From NCBI GenBank assembly GCA_016800925.1, contig JABCPU010000690.1:1-30457 (forward strand): a stretch of 30,457 bases of DNA. Direction: 5' to 3'. Source of the DNA: Suillus spraguei (Eukaryota; Basidiomycota; Agaricomycetes; Boletales; Suillaceae). The translations under genes were made by a program, and so were the position numbers. Shown here one piece after another: positions 18,957 through 29,240 of the stretch. The stretch's first letter is position 1; every line of letters begins with the position of its first letter. The notes beneath the pieces were generated by a model. It did no database searches, was not told the origin of the DNA, and was given only the letters and a program-made list of their open reading frames with translations.

Positions 18957-21900
18957 ATGCCCGGCTTCAAGCCAACTAACACATCTTCGCCCGCGAAATC
19001 CCTCGGTGCAACTCAACGCCCATCAGTCTCTATTCAGGCAACAATATCTGATGTCTCCCGAGGGTCGGCGGCCTCGAAATCTGAACTGCATAACCTGACA
19101 TCTGCGGAAGTCGAGTTTTTTGATGCAGTTGTCAAAAGAATACCCCCTAAAGCCACCTCGTTTCTCTCGGGACTAAAGGCATACAACGATGAACTGCACG
19201 ATCGGGGCTGGGATAGCCAGACGGAGACAGTGCATTACGGGAGGTTGCTGGAGCTCTGCAAACTCCGGGGACCAAGCTGGAATCACAAATGGGAAGGGGT
19301 GAAACAGCAGCATGGCTATAGCGGACCCTCAAGAAGTCCAATCCCTATGATGTCCGCTAAAGTACCCATTCCGACTTCAAAGCCTGTGAGATCAACTGCC
19401 CGTCTTGCAACGCCTGTTCGCGACGAGGATGATGATGTGTTTACCCTTCACTCACACCAAGACCAAGAACAGGATGGAACTGGAACAGAAACAGAAACCC
19501 CATTTTCTGATGCCGAATCTGAACAGGCCCCTCCTCGCCCCCTCACGCGCCTGAACCAGGCTACACGTCCCAACGCATCAGTACAATTAACACGGCTGAC
19601 AAGGACGCCTGTAAGCCGTCCTTCGAGTAGCGTCCTTCCCTCTGCTCTTACACGTGTGTCTACGCCCCGTCCTCAAACAGTCGTTGGTCACCATCAGCCA
19701 GTTGTATGGGAAGGAATGTCAGACACCACCGACGATGATAATATTCCAGGCTCTTTATCAACTACTCCGCCATCTTATCGCGCTGCTGTCGCAACGCCTA
19801 TCCCTCAAAAAGCACGGGCTCAGCCGATAGTTCGTGCATCGTCACCGATTAAAAACCCAGTAGCAGTCGACGCGATCGAATTTACAAAAGGTCGCGCGCG
19901 CAAGGGAAGCGTAATTAATGAAGATGAAGCGTGGCAGAAAATCAAGATGTCGCGAGACGAAGAAGACGCGGACAAGTTCCGTGAAGACAAACTCCTCGAA
20001 CGCTGTTGGGAGATTTGGGTTCTCGGCTACCAGTGGCTAGCGGTAGGCATTTTCTGACTGTGATCCTACCAGGTGGTGATACTTTAATCTAGACAACGAA
20101 CACACAAGTTGCTCAAGCTCGAGATAATGTAATTCTAGGTTCTTCATTACGCTCCTGGCGGAATGCTACTGCCTTGCGCCTTGAAATGCATGCTCGCGCT
20201 GTTTCCATTGCTGATGCGCGCTGCCTTCGCTTCACCCTTGATGTTTGGGGTGCAAAACATAAGCAGAAAAAGCAATTACAGTGGCGTCATGACATGCGCG
20301 CCAAGATGAAGACAGTCCGCGAAAAGCATGAAACTAAACTTGTCAGATATGCATGGGTCAAATGGCAGCAATCCCACCGCTCTCTTTTGAACGAGCTGCA
20401 GTACAATGAACGCATAGTTGCACGGTTTTTCCTGCGATGGAAAAACTCGTTGTTGAAGCTAGATCGCATGGATGCTGCTGCAGACGAGTTTTCCCGGAGA
20501 ATCAAGGGGAGCGCTGCTCATAGAGCATGGAAGCACTGGAAAAAAACCATAGCTGCCAAAGATGCCGGAAAAATTGTTGCACACAAGGCGGCAATCAGGA
20601 TCAAAGGAGTCGTGATGGACTTGTGGAAGAAGCAGACGTAAGTGGATTATGTTCCCTTACATTCAGACAGCTAACACCTTTTGTAGCCGTGAGCGCCAGA
20701 CGGCGGATGCTTATCGTGACGTTGCTATCCTAAAGCGAGCAATAAGCACATGGAAAACTACCAGAGATCGATTGCGTGTACGTTCCCTTACTCAATAACG
20801 TCGAATGATCTCATTTCAGTAGGTCACGGAAAAGCGTGCCGACAAATATCTTGCTCGTCAAGATGCTTTTTTGCTCCGAGCTGTCGCCAGGGTTTGGAAG
20901 GCTCGCGAACGCGGGAAACTACTCGAAAGGGTGAGAGACATGCGTCTAGTGAAAAATTCAATAGCTGTTTGGAAAGACCGCTTGCGAGAACGCAAGCATC
21001 TTGAAGGTGAGCGTAATTAACAATGAGATTATCTCAGAAATCTTTAACGTCGCGACAGATTATGCTCTCGCATTCTCCATGCGTTCCGATTCATACGGTG
21101 TCTCTTCAGCTCTGCGAACTTGGCATCGAGTTTATACGATTTACCAAAATCGCCACGCCTTTGCTGTCCAGCGCAATCTTGCTCGTGTGCAGTATGATGC
21201 GCTACTCAAATGGCGCATCCAGCTGAGGGCGAAGATGAAGCTGTTGAAACAAGCTCGATTCGTGGAGAACTTCATTCTTCAGCGAAGGATTTTGAAAGCC
21301 TGGAAGGTCAAGTTTGAGGAACACCAAAGACTGAAGAAACTCGAGGGCCTTGAGATCTGTCGACTTCGTGCTTTCATGACAGGTAAAGTTGACGTATTTG
21401 TGATCTAATTACCTGGTCTCTGATGTTTTCATTTCATCTGAAGCATGGCATCAGAAGTATCAAAAAAAGCGATTCCGTCGGTTGGCAGCACAGCAAATAG
21501 ATGACCTTGTGTCTCTGGTAAGTCAACCTATTTTCCAGCTTTGAAATTCAGTCTAATGGGACTGTAGCGAATAAAGCGGGATGCTCTAAGACTCTGGACC
21601 AATCGTGTCATTGAAATTAAGTTACGAGAACTGGAAGTCAGTCAGAAGAGCGCCCACGCACTAATAGTGTACGTGACCATCTGCACCTCCATACTTTAAC
21701 ACGTCTAACTTTATCCTTAGCTTCGCCTTCAAGAGGTGGAAGAATATATGTTTGCGCCACGTTGAAGACCTAAGCCTCATGGAAAGTCATCTTGATATCA
21801 AACGGGCCGGTCAGTACTTAGGCTGGGGTCGTTTAGATGCTCGTCTAACACTTGCACTGCAGAGAGCGTTCGCCGGATGTTCCATCGCTGGCTGATGGCG

Positions 21901-23045
21901 GCCCGCGCTCGACGTCATAAACGCATCACTTTGCGCGAAAAGGAACTTGAATTTGACCGGGCAAATGTGCAGGTTGCTTGGAACAGATGGAGAGAACAAT
22001 ATATGAATGAGAAACTTCGACCCCTTGTGAGTTCTGTGGCATCAACAAATCATACCTTCCTAACTCCAAAAATAATAGCTATGCCAGATGGCCGTTCAAA
22101 ATCAAAAGAATTTGCTCTTCCGTGCATTTGGTATTTGGCATTCAAAGACTCGAGTCCGTTTTCTTTCCTTCTAATATCTAACACATGTCTGTTAACATCC
22201 ATTCAGTCTCTCCCAGCCATACGCTTCCAGGCCTCACGAACCAAGATGAGATATTGGGCTGTCTGGAGAGCTACTATGCCGCAGGCACTTCTGGCTAAAA
22301 GAGCCCGAGAGACTCATAACGATGCTGTCTTGAGTGAGATTTCATTTATCTGACGATCATATCCAATGGATGACCTTCGTAATCCAGATCGAGCATTCGA
22401 AAAGTGGCACCAAGCCTACAAAACAAAAACTCACTTGAAGGAAATAGCGTAAGTTCTTTCCACCGCATGACTGCACAGGTTTGTTCAATACCTTCAAACA
22501 GTCGTGCTCGTTATCTTCGCTTGCCGTCCGTTAGTCCCGGGCGGGCCAATCCGACGCCCAAGCCCCCGGCACGCACGAGTCGCAGCCCATTTCCTCGTCA
22601 AAATACCCGTGTAGAGAGCGAAACGGAAGCCTCGGAAGTAGGTCCGAGCCGCCCTGTCGCTACTCGGTCTTCTGTTTTGGTTACCAGACCTGGCATTGCA
22701 CGTCTTCTTGCAAACCAAACGCGTCCCGAACCTGTTGGCCGCCAGAGCGTCAAGCCATCAAGTCGGGGACTCCGTGATCCCAGTCCGGCGAGATCGAATA
22801 AAACTTCCATACCGCCATCCCAGGCACCGTCCTCACCTGTACGACCCAGGTTCACGGCAAGACGGGCTATCAGCCCTGCAAGGTCCAGAAGCTCTTATGC
22901 CAGGGAAGTTAGTCCCACTAGGTCAAATTATACCTCCATACCTAGGGAGGAGCCCGAGCACAGTCGACTCTGGCAAGAGCTGAGACAAGTGCAGAAGAGG
23001 CCAAGACCTCCAACGGAACAGTCTCGAACACCTGAACCTCCATGA
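18957..23045 (+). CDS. SFI1: Sfi1-like centrin-binding spindle pole body protein
   Basis: Thirteen exons: 18957-20042, 20093-20637, 20687-20777, 20823-21006, 21059-21382, 21444-21517, 21568-21668, 21721-21809, 21863-22026, 22079-22153, 22207-22333, 22388-22448, 22502-23045; 1154 residues. The first 360 residues are a small N-terminal domain plus a Pro/Ser/Thr-rich disordered part. From about 330 to 960 runs a long helix with many Sfi1-type repeats ending in aromatic-x-x-W pairs (LRSWRNAT, RYAWVKWQQS, RFFLRWKNSL, RAWKHWKKT, SIAVWKDRL, ALRTWHRVY, FAFKRWKNI, RMFHRWLMA). The last 190 residues are S/P/R-rich. Sfi1 filaments bind centrin along the half-bridge and control spindle pole duplication. 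It starts only 191 bases after UTP21. Family call is confident; acceptor choice at exon 10 (22079 or 22088) is uncertain. Confidence 0.88.
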
Positions 23046-23295
23046 TGATGGCATACCGATATTGTCTTTTTACTTATAACTTATTCAATTCACTTCCTTG
23101 ATATGCACCATGTTTGGATGCCTATTTATGCACATGTAGTACACCAATGTTGGTTAGATCTGTATTGAAAGCTTATGCTCAAGTATCTGGTGCCGTGTGT
23201 CGTGCCAAGCGTATACCGGAATTCCGCCTCCTTCCTGGATACGCTGATGGAGTTGAGTCAGGGAAGATAGATGCAAACAGTAGTAGCACTCACAG

Positions 23296-23571
23296 TCAAG
23301 AATTCTGGTAGTACTGCCAGCCTACCCAGTTTGCAATCACAAAGTACGAGCCCACGGGAATGATGAATAGGGTAAAGTACTTGTAATGGGTGTCTTGTGC
23401 AAGGACGTCAAGGGCCTGTCACTGGTTCATATATGCACCTCCTTCCTTGAATAGTTCAGCACGTACATAAATTCCAGAGAGCGGTAGAAACGTGTTGAAT
23501 AATATCGCATAGCTTGCAATGACAAAAAATGCGACCGTTAGCGTCGTTATGATATGCCCAATGTTCAACAT
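23296..23571 (-). CDS. Small two-helix membrane protein resembling PIG-Y (GPI-GlcNAc transferase subunit)
   Basis: Two exons, 23467-23571 and 23296-23415, joined by a 51-nt GTACGT...ACAG intron, give 74 residues. Helix one is about residues 5-28 (TTLTVAFFVIASYAILFNTF). Helix two reads FTLFIIPVGSYFVIANWVGW, followed by a short QYYQNS tail. Length, two-helix layout and the second helix resemble PIG-Y (71 residues in human: LLLPITIPVYVFFHLWTW then a short basic tail). PIG-Y/Eri1 supports the ER enzyme that starts GPI anchor synthesis. The gene is convergent with SFI1. Because it is so short the assignment is tentative. What is seen is the ORF, the intron and the hydrophobic pattern. Confidence 0.6.
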
Positions 23572-24015
23572 CACGCAGTGGACATCATGGTAATCGGTGA
23601 ACAACGAAAATGGTAATAGGCAGGATGACGTGTTTGTGCGTGGATTATTACAACTGGGGTTTTTCGGCGAAAAATGCTCTAAAACTACATGGGAAACTAC
23701 AAGTGGACAAGCCACAAAAAAAGTACTGCAATGAGATATGATCCGTATCGTACGTAGCTAGGGTGGTGATTGATAATTTTCTGAATATGATTCTTGATAG
23801 CGGTACAAGAATTAGAGAGCGGGGGTAGACTGATCAGGTAAAGTGAATGGGCATATGATCGATGAGCATCGAGAAAGCGAAGCGAGAAGTCAAATAGTAT
23901 ACATGCAGAAGGCAAGTATGCATGCAGTAGAAAAGTCCTGAGAGGCACGTGAACTTCATAAAACAGAAAGGCTAGAAACGGCATGCACATCGTGGCACAT
24001 AGCCTGTCAAATCAT
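23572..24015. other. Intergenic stretch, no gene seen
   Basis: The minus strand is open at 23697-23990 but codes for a leucine- and histidine-rich string without family pattern or splice partner, so I do not call it. The region should hold the promoter of the PIG-Y-like gene and the 3' end of the 24016 gene. Confidence 0.6.
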
Positions 24016-25962
24016 CTAGACGCTGAGTCTCTGTCGCGTCTCCATAGAAAGGTCAGAAAACGAAAACGGCCGCTTGTGTCGTAACTCATCAAAGTCAGAA
24101 CGAGAATCCGATACAGGAAAGTACTCCCTGTTGGTGCTCTCCACAGCGTCATCCATTACATTGTTCTGGAGCTGATAGGCACCAATAGGATCATCTATGA
24201 CGCCAAGAGACCGAGGCAGCGGACGTGATGCCGAGAGCGCAGCTGGCGATGCCACCACATCAGGTGACATCATATTCACTACGTCGGATTTGACACCTGA
24301 CTCCATCGTGTATCCCAACTGACCTGAGCTAGCCACTAGCTCCGCATGAGTTACGCTAGAACCGGCATGCGAAGATATTGACTCAGTAGCGCTCGTTCGC
24401 CTCTTTTTCTTGGGCCGACGAGGAGGTTCCGTAGATACCGGAGGAGAATGAGAATACTCCATTGCCTGGAAGGTTGGCATGTAGACAGGTCCAGAAGGAG
24501 GGCCAGACGGAGGGCCTGGTCCTGTATCCTTGTCACTGTTGGTAGAGCCAAACGGATCAAGGGAAGAATGTTTCCCACGAAGGAATGGACTGAGTCCAGT
24601 ACGTTTCTTTACCTCCTCAATGATGATGTCAAGACCTTTGCCGGTGACATTTGGTGAGGACTCCGCCACGTGGCCATAGGTAAGGGAACTCAAGGCATCG
24701 TCATCAGGTAAGTCTTGAAGCACCCCGCCTTGCCTCAAGCGCTTTTCCAGGGCAACTGCAACTGACCGCAGACGCTCGTCATGATCTCTCAGGACAGAGA
24801 TACCTTCAGAGCGACGAGCCCAATATGAAAATTGCGTGTTGGACCAACCAGATAGAACCAGGATGGTGGAGCGAGTCAGGGTGACAGATCCTGAGGGAGA
24901 GCCCGGAAACACATGCGTCAGAGACTTGAGCGGATTGTACGGATGTCTGATAAAGAGCACAGCAAAGCGAGACATGACATTTAATCTTAATTAATTCACC
25001 TATGAATCGACTGCGAAACTCACGGGACGTAGGTGCGCAGCACTTCTTTGACAACTTCAACTTTGATGAGAAAATCAATTGCTGTGGCGCCAGGACTAGA
25101 AGTACTAAGTCCACCGCCTCCGGAGCCTTTGGTTTTGACTCGCATCTTTGACTTGATAGGACCAAGTCTACGTTCAAATAAGCGTGCATAAAACGTGTTC
25201 CATTTTGCTTCCCCTAGCTGGTCGTGCAAAAATGCGGAAGCATAGGGGTCGACCTGTGATGCAGCGCCGGAGTTTAGGCGTTTGTTAACGGAACGGCTCT
25301 AAGGAAACCATCAGATGACAGGCACATCAGAATGCACTAGAACACACATCGGTTTCGTCCTTCCTAGCATTAGAGGGACTCGAATGGACAATGGGCGGTA
25401 GCATTGCGTGGGCGTATCTGGCAACTTTTAGGGGTGATGATGGAGTATATGGAGTCGGAGAATTATCTGGAGAGCGTGATAAATCGTGGAGAGCATGAGC
25501 AAAACTAGCTGGGGATGAAATTGAGGGAGAGGACTGAGGTTGCGACTCAGGGTCAGAAGGAGGACCTAAGGAAGAAAGATCCTGCGATTGTTGGAAGTGC
25601 TTTGTTTGCAAGTGGGGGTGATCATGTATGAAATCATTGGAGTGTGAATGTGACATATCCGAGGACAGGATATATTGAAGGTCGAGTTGAGCAGTATCCG
25701 GTACATGTCCTTGTTGCAAGGGGTAGGGATATGGACTGATGTCCTGGAAGGACGTATCGGCGTAAGAGTTATAATACACATTGTGGGATCCATTAATAGA
25801 TACAGGGATGCTGGCGCCAATAGAGTTGTGAAAGTGAGCAGGCGGAATGTTGAGGTCGTGAATGTCGGCGTCATTTGTGTGAGAGTCATGGTGACCTAGA
25901 ATATGGTCATTAGCCGCCAGCACGTCGTGACCGTCAATGACGGTGGACATCAGGTTGGGCAT
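24016..25962 (-). CDS. Conserved fungal protein of unknown function, probably nuclear
   Basis: Three exons: 25348-25962, 25024-25298, 24016-24946; 606 residues. Residues 1-205 are low complexity, rich in H, S, P, D and N. A folded core (about 215-355) carries DPYASAFLHDQLGEAKWNTF, FLIKVEVVKEVLRTYVP, HPYNPLKSLTH and LSGWSNTQFSYWARRSE, with closely spaced aromatic and charged residues. Later comes GLDIIIEEVKKRTGLSPF, then a disordered tail with a classic basic signal, RRPKKKRR, near residue 470. The core looks like a family conserved in fungi, but I do not know its name or role. Disorder around one compact core plus the basic signal suggests a nuclear regulator. It is divergent from the coiled-coil gene, 228 bases away. 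Confidence 0.75.
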
Positions 25963-26190
25963 GCGGTCGTCGTCAACGACAGCGCCAGCGAAGAGAAGGA
26001 AGTAAATGGGTTAAGGAAAGAGGGAGCTGAAGCTAAATGCTAATGTCACTTGTAATTAATAACTCCGAATGACGATTAGTCATGGGAATATATTTCCGAT
26101 TTAAGACGTATGTGAGAATTATATACTAATGTCAGAATAGTCATCGGTTATACCTACCGAAACTTTGGTTTGACCTAGACCCACTCAGCC
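25963..26190. promoter_or_regulatory. Short bidirectional promoter region
   Basis: Only 228 bases separate the start codons of two divergent genes (25962 minus, 26191 plus). The stretch is AT-rich in its middle (TATATACTAATG near 26119). No clear TATA box or named site was recognised. It must serve both genes. Confidence 0.5.
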
Positions 26191-26644
26191 ATGGATTCAG
26201 TAAACACTTCTAGGTGCGGTAAAGAGAGCATATGCGAGTCTATAGATTCGCTCATTTGAACCGTTAGCCTTTCAATCAATCGCCTAGAGCCACCTTCTAG
26301 GCCTCGTTCTGAAACACCTTTACCAGCTCTCCCAGAGATCCCAGCATCCCAACTTGATTTTTCCTTTGACACGATCATGGGTTTTTCAAAATTTCCAGAA
26401 CCACAGTGAGTCGGATCATATCATCGATTGCCCAATGCAGGGACAGTCAGTCACGGTAACCTTATACAGGGCTGAGAAAGTCCAGAAGCGTGCTAGTAAC
26501 GTGATGAAACTAACACAGGAGAATGAGAGGTTGAAGGAGGAGCTTAAGGCAATGACTGCTCGGTTGGAAGCTGCTGAACGCAAACGTCAGGAGCTAGCTA
26601 GCAGATTTCCAAAGCAACAACAGAACAACACGGGACGCTCATAG
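26191..26644 (+). CDS. Small coiled-coil protein, unknown function
   Basis: Three exons, 26191-26213, 26268-26405 and 26470-26644, give 111 residues. The 23-nt first exon codes for MDSVNTS. A proline-rich part (LEPPSRPRSETPLPALPEIP) leads to a conserved-looking QLDFSFDTIMGFSKFPEPQ. It ends in a single heptad-rich coiled coil (VMKLTQENERLKEEL to RKRQELASRF). A TGA in the first intron makes the intron necessary if this ATG is used; otherwise the start could lie inside exon 2 at the ATG of DTIMGF. I do not recognise the family. A dimerising scaffold or adaptor subunit is possible. Confidence 0.6.
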
Positions 26645-27063
26645 ACTTGGTTACTCTTTCCATCTCGCATGCTGGCAAGATCAGCTTTAATTGGACTCTA
26701 ACACTCAGTACACTCCTTTTATACCCCTTCCCACATCGTTGCTCTCCTTGCCTTGTCGTTGTTATAAGCATTATTTAGACATTCTATCCGATTCCGATTT
26801 ACATCCGATGAGATGCATGACACCACGCTTTATGGTTCGAGTTAACCAAGTTCAAAAATCGGACCATGAACGTGCACGGTCCCGGTGACAGGGTGCGAAT
26901 TAGTGGCTTTACGTGTGTACTGTAGCGCCTGCCTCCTTGTAATTTGTTCCCCGAGTAAGTGGTCCGAAAACCCATTACTAATTGGTCACCATATGCTATA
27001 AAGAGTGCGGGTTTTTGTTTCTACAATACACCATTCATTCCCCCCGTCATTAAGTATATCAGA
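26645..27063 (+). promoter_or_regulatory. Promoter of the first Gfo/Idh gene
   Basis: No gene is seen in this 419-base stretch. It has an inverted CCAAT box (ATTGG at 26981-26985) and TATAAAGAG at 26997-27005, about 65 bases before the ATG at 27064. That is good core-promoter spacing for a well-expressed gene. The left part is the 3' region of the coiled-coil gene. Confidence 0.5.
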
Positions 27064-28931
27064 ATGTCCTCCACACGCAGACTTTCGTCAACACTTGAGA
27101 TGACCTCCACAAAACAGCCTGCCTCTCGTCGAGGCTCAGAACGAAGGCTTGGGGATAGGCGTGGATCAGGTTATTCGTCTGGTCCATCCAGACGCACTTC
27201 CATCGACCCATCGAGGTTGATTCCGATGGACAAGTACTGATACCTCATTTGTATCATCCGATCACTGATATCTCTCCAATAGAACCACACATGTCGGCGG
27301 CACCAATGATTTCAATGTCGTCTTTATCGGTGCAGGAAATATCATGTTCGGTGAGTTATACTAATATCAAATCCGTCCCGTGCGGGGGTACTGACTCATC
27401 CCGCTACCCAGGATCCGATGAAGGACCTGGAACCACTCTTTCCGTTTCGAGCAGTAAGTCCCCCCCTTGTCTCCGGCCTACTCTGCCACCTAAACCATCA
27501 CAGTAAGCTTGGCCTGCGTCTCAAAGTCGTTGCCCTCATCGATCCTGCAATCGAGCGTGCAACTGGTGTACTCCAAAAGAAATGCAACTCCTTCGTCGTT
27601 TCCGGCGTACCAGGCAACGCGTGTGTTCAAGACCCTCGAGGACTTTGTTAAGAATATGTCCGCCAAGGACCAACCTCGTGCAATTGTCGTCGGCTCTCCT
27701 CCAATGTTCCGTGGAACCCTCCAGCCGGGTCGCGATATTGAGATGCAAATTCTGAAGTATTTCCCCGGCGTGGCCATCTTCATGGAGAAGCCCATAGCGA
27801 CTGGTCCAAAGCATGAGCTGGAGCAGTCATTTCCAGATCGCAAGGGCCATCTCCGACTCTAAGGCCATTGTTCTGTCGGGTACGCTTATAGGCAGTTGAG
27901 TCAACAAATGAAATGAACCAATCTTCCACAGGTACATGCTAAGGTACCTGAAAGCCGTTCAGAAGATGAAGCAGATCATCGAGGAGAACGAGCTTACTGT
28001 GATGGCCACAATTGCTCGTTATGCATGTGCTTACGAGTCAATCGCGAAACCTGACTGGTGGGATAAATCCAAGAGGTGAGCTGAGTTCTGGTCTAGAATC
28101 AATAACTAACATTGATTCATTAGTGCTGGTCCCGTCATCGAACAAGGAACACATTTCTGCGATCTCTCGCGGTACTTTGGTGGTGAAGTCGATATAGCGT
28201 CTGTCACCGCTCATTCTCTTGACTGGGATGAGAATGCTGGCCATCTCTCCAAAATGCGCATTGACGAAAGCAAGATTGCGCCAGAGAACAGGATCCCCCG
28301 CGTTACCGCAGCTACTTGGTAAAGTTGCGTTGTTATGTTCGAGAAACCAGATGCTAACGTTACAACAGGAAATATGATTCCGGTGCGGTTGGCAGTTTTA
28401 TTCACACCGCGACCCTACAAGGGCACAACTACAGCTGTGAGCTCGAGATCCATGCTGATGGCTACTCCCTCAAGTATGCTCCTATTCAAATTTACTGCAT
28501 CAGTCTCTCATGATATTCCTAGGCTCGTAAACCCCTACGTTCAACCTATGTTGTATGTCCGCAGGCCCGGCGACGACCACGAACAAATGTATACTTTCCC
28601 CGACGACGACCCATTCTTCTCTGAGGTAAGTGGTGGTATCCTTGAAGATGAAATCAAGACAAACATATGATTCAGGTATCCAACTGGATCGACATCATCG
28701 AGGACATCGAAGAGGACCCTGAGGCTGCTCAAATCTTGAGCTCCTACGAGGGTGCGTTTCTAGGTAGACTCATTACTCATTCACGATCTGATGTTATTTT
28801 TTACAGACGCATGCAGGACCTACGAACTCACGTGGGCCATCCGCGAGGCCAGCGAGCGGTCTCGCGCTGCTAGACTTGCCGCGAGCAAAGCTGCTGCCAC
28901 TGTGTTTGAGGAGGAAGGCGAGAGTGAGTAA
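27064..28931 (+). CDS. Gfo/Idh/MocA-type NAD(P)-dependent oxidoreductase, with apparent frameshifts
   Basis: Ten exons: 27064-27233, 27283-27350, 27412-27453, 27504-27879, 27932-28075, 28124-28318, 28369-28473, 28523-28625, 28676-28751, 28807-28931. A serine/arginine-rich leader of about 60 residues precedes the Rossmann fold NDFNVVFIGAGNIMFG (GxGxxxFG). Then come LRLKVVALIDP, a VVGSPP turn and the MEKPIATGP loop with the family's E-K-P catalytic lysine. Next are YMLRYLKAVQKMKQI, KPDWWDKSKSAGPVIEQGTH and FPDDDPFFSEVSNWIDIIED. The leader may be a localisation signal. Exons 3 and 4 contain four apparent one-base indels (about 27431 -1, 27602 +1, 27832 +1, 27870 -1); exons 1-2 and 5-10 read cleanly. 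It is therefore either a recent pseudogene or an active gene with sequencing errors. Substrate unknown. Confidence 0.8.
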
Positions 28932-29240
28932 GATAGCTATATACTTGGGCTGGAAATCTTGGAAGATAACGTTCAGACTCATTGTAAAATAGTATAGATG
29001 GTGGTGTGCAACCTACATAATATTTTCTGATTTTATTCCTTTCCCGTCTGATTTCATTGCAAACCTAGTATACACTGGAAAGTAAAAATAATTTTCTGTG
29101 GTTTGAACACTAAACCCAAGAGCTTAACGCGCTCAACACTGAAACTACCAAGCACTTGAAGTGTATTCATTGTTTCGGCTATTACCATAGATTGTTATAC
29201 CTTGTCTCAGCGTCTCTCTATCGTCTTTCAACGTTTTCTC
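28932..29240. other. Convergent 3' intergenic region
   Basis: About 309 bases lie between the stop codons of two converging oxidoreductase genes. It is AT-rich with AATAAT and AAAATAATTTT runs (29014-29095) that may serve polyadenylation on both strands. No gene is seen. Confidence 0.5.

Noticed and set aside
22494..22855. Minus-strand open frames opposite SFI1 exon 13
   Set aside because: They are antisense shadows of the S/P/R-rich SFI1 tail.
23697..23990. 97-codon minus-strand frame rich in L, H and Y
   Set aside because: No linked splice sites or family features; lies in the spacer upstream of the PIG-Y-like gene.
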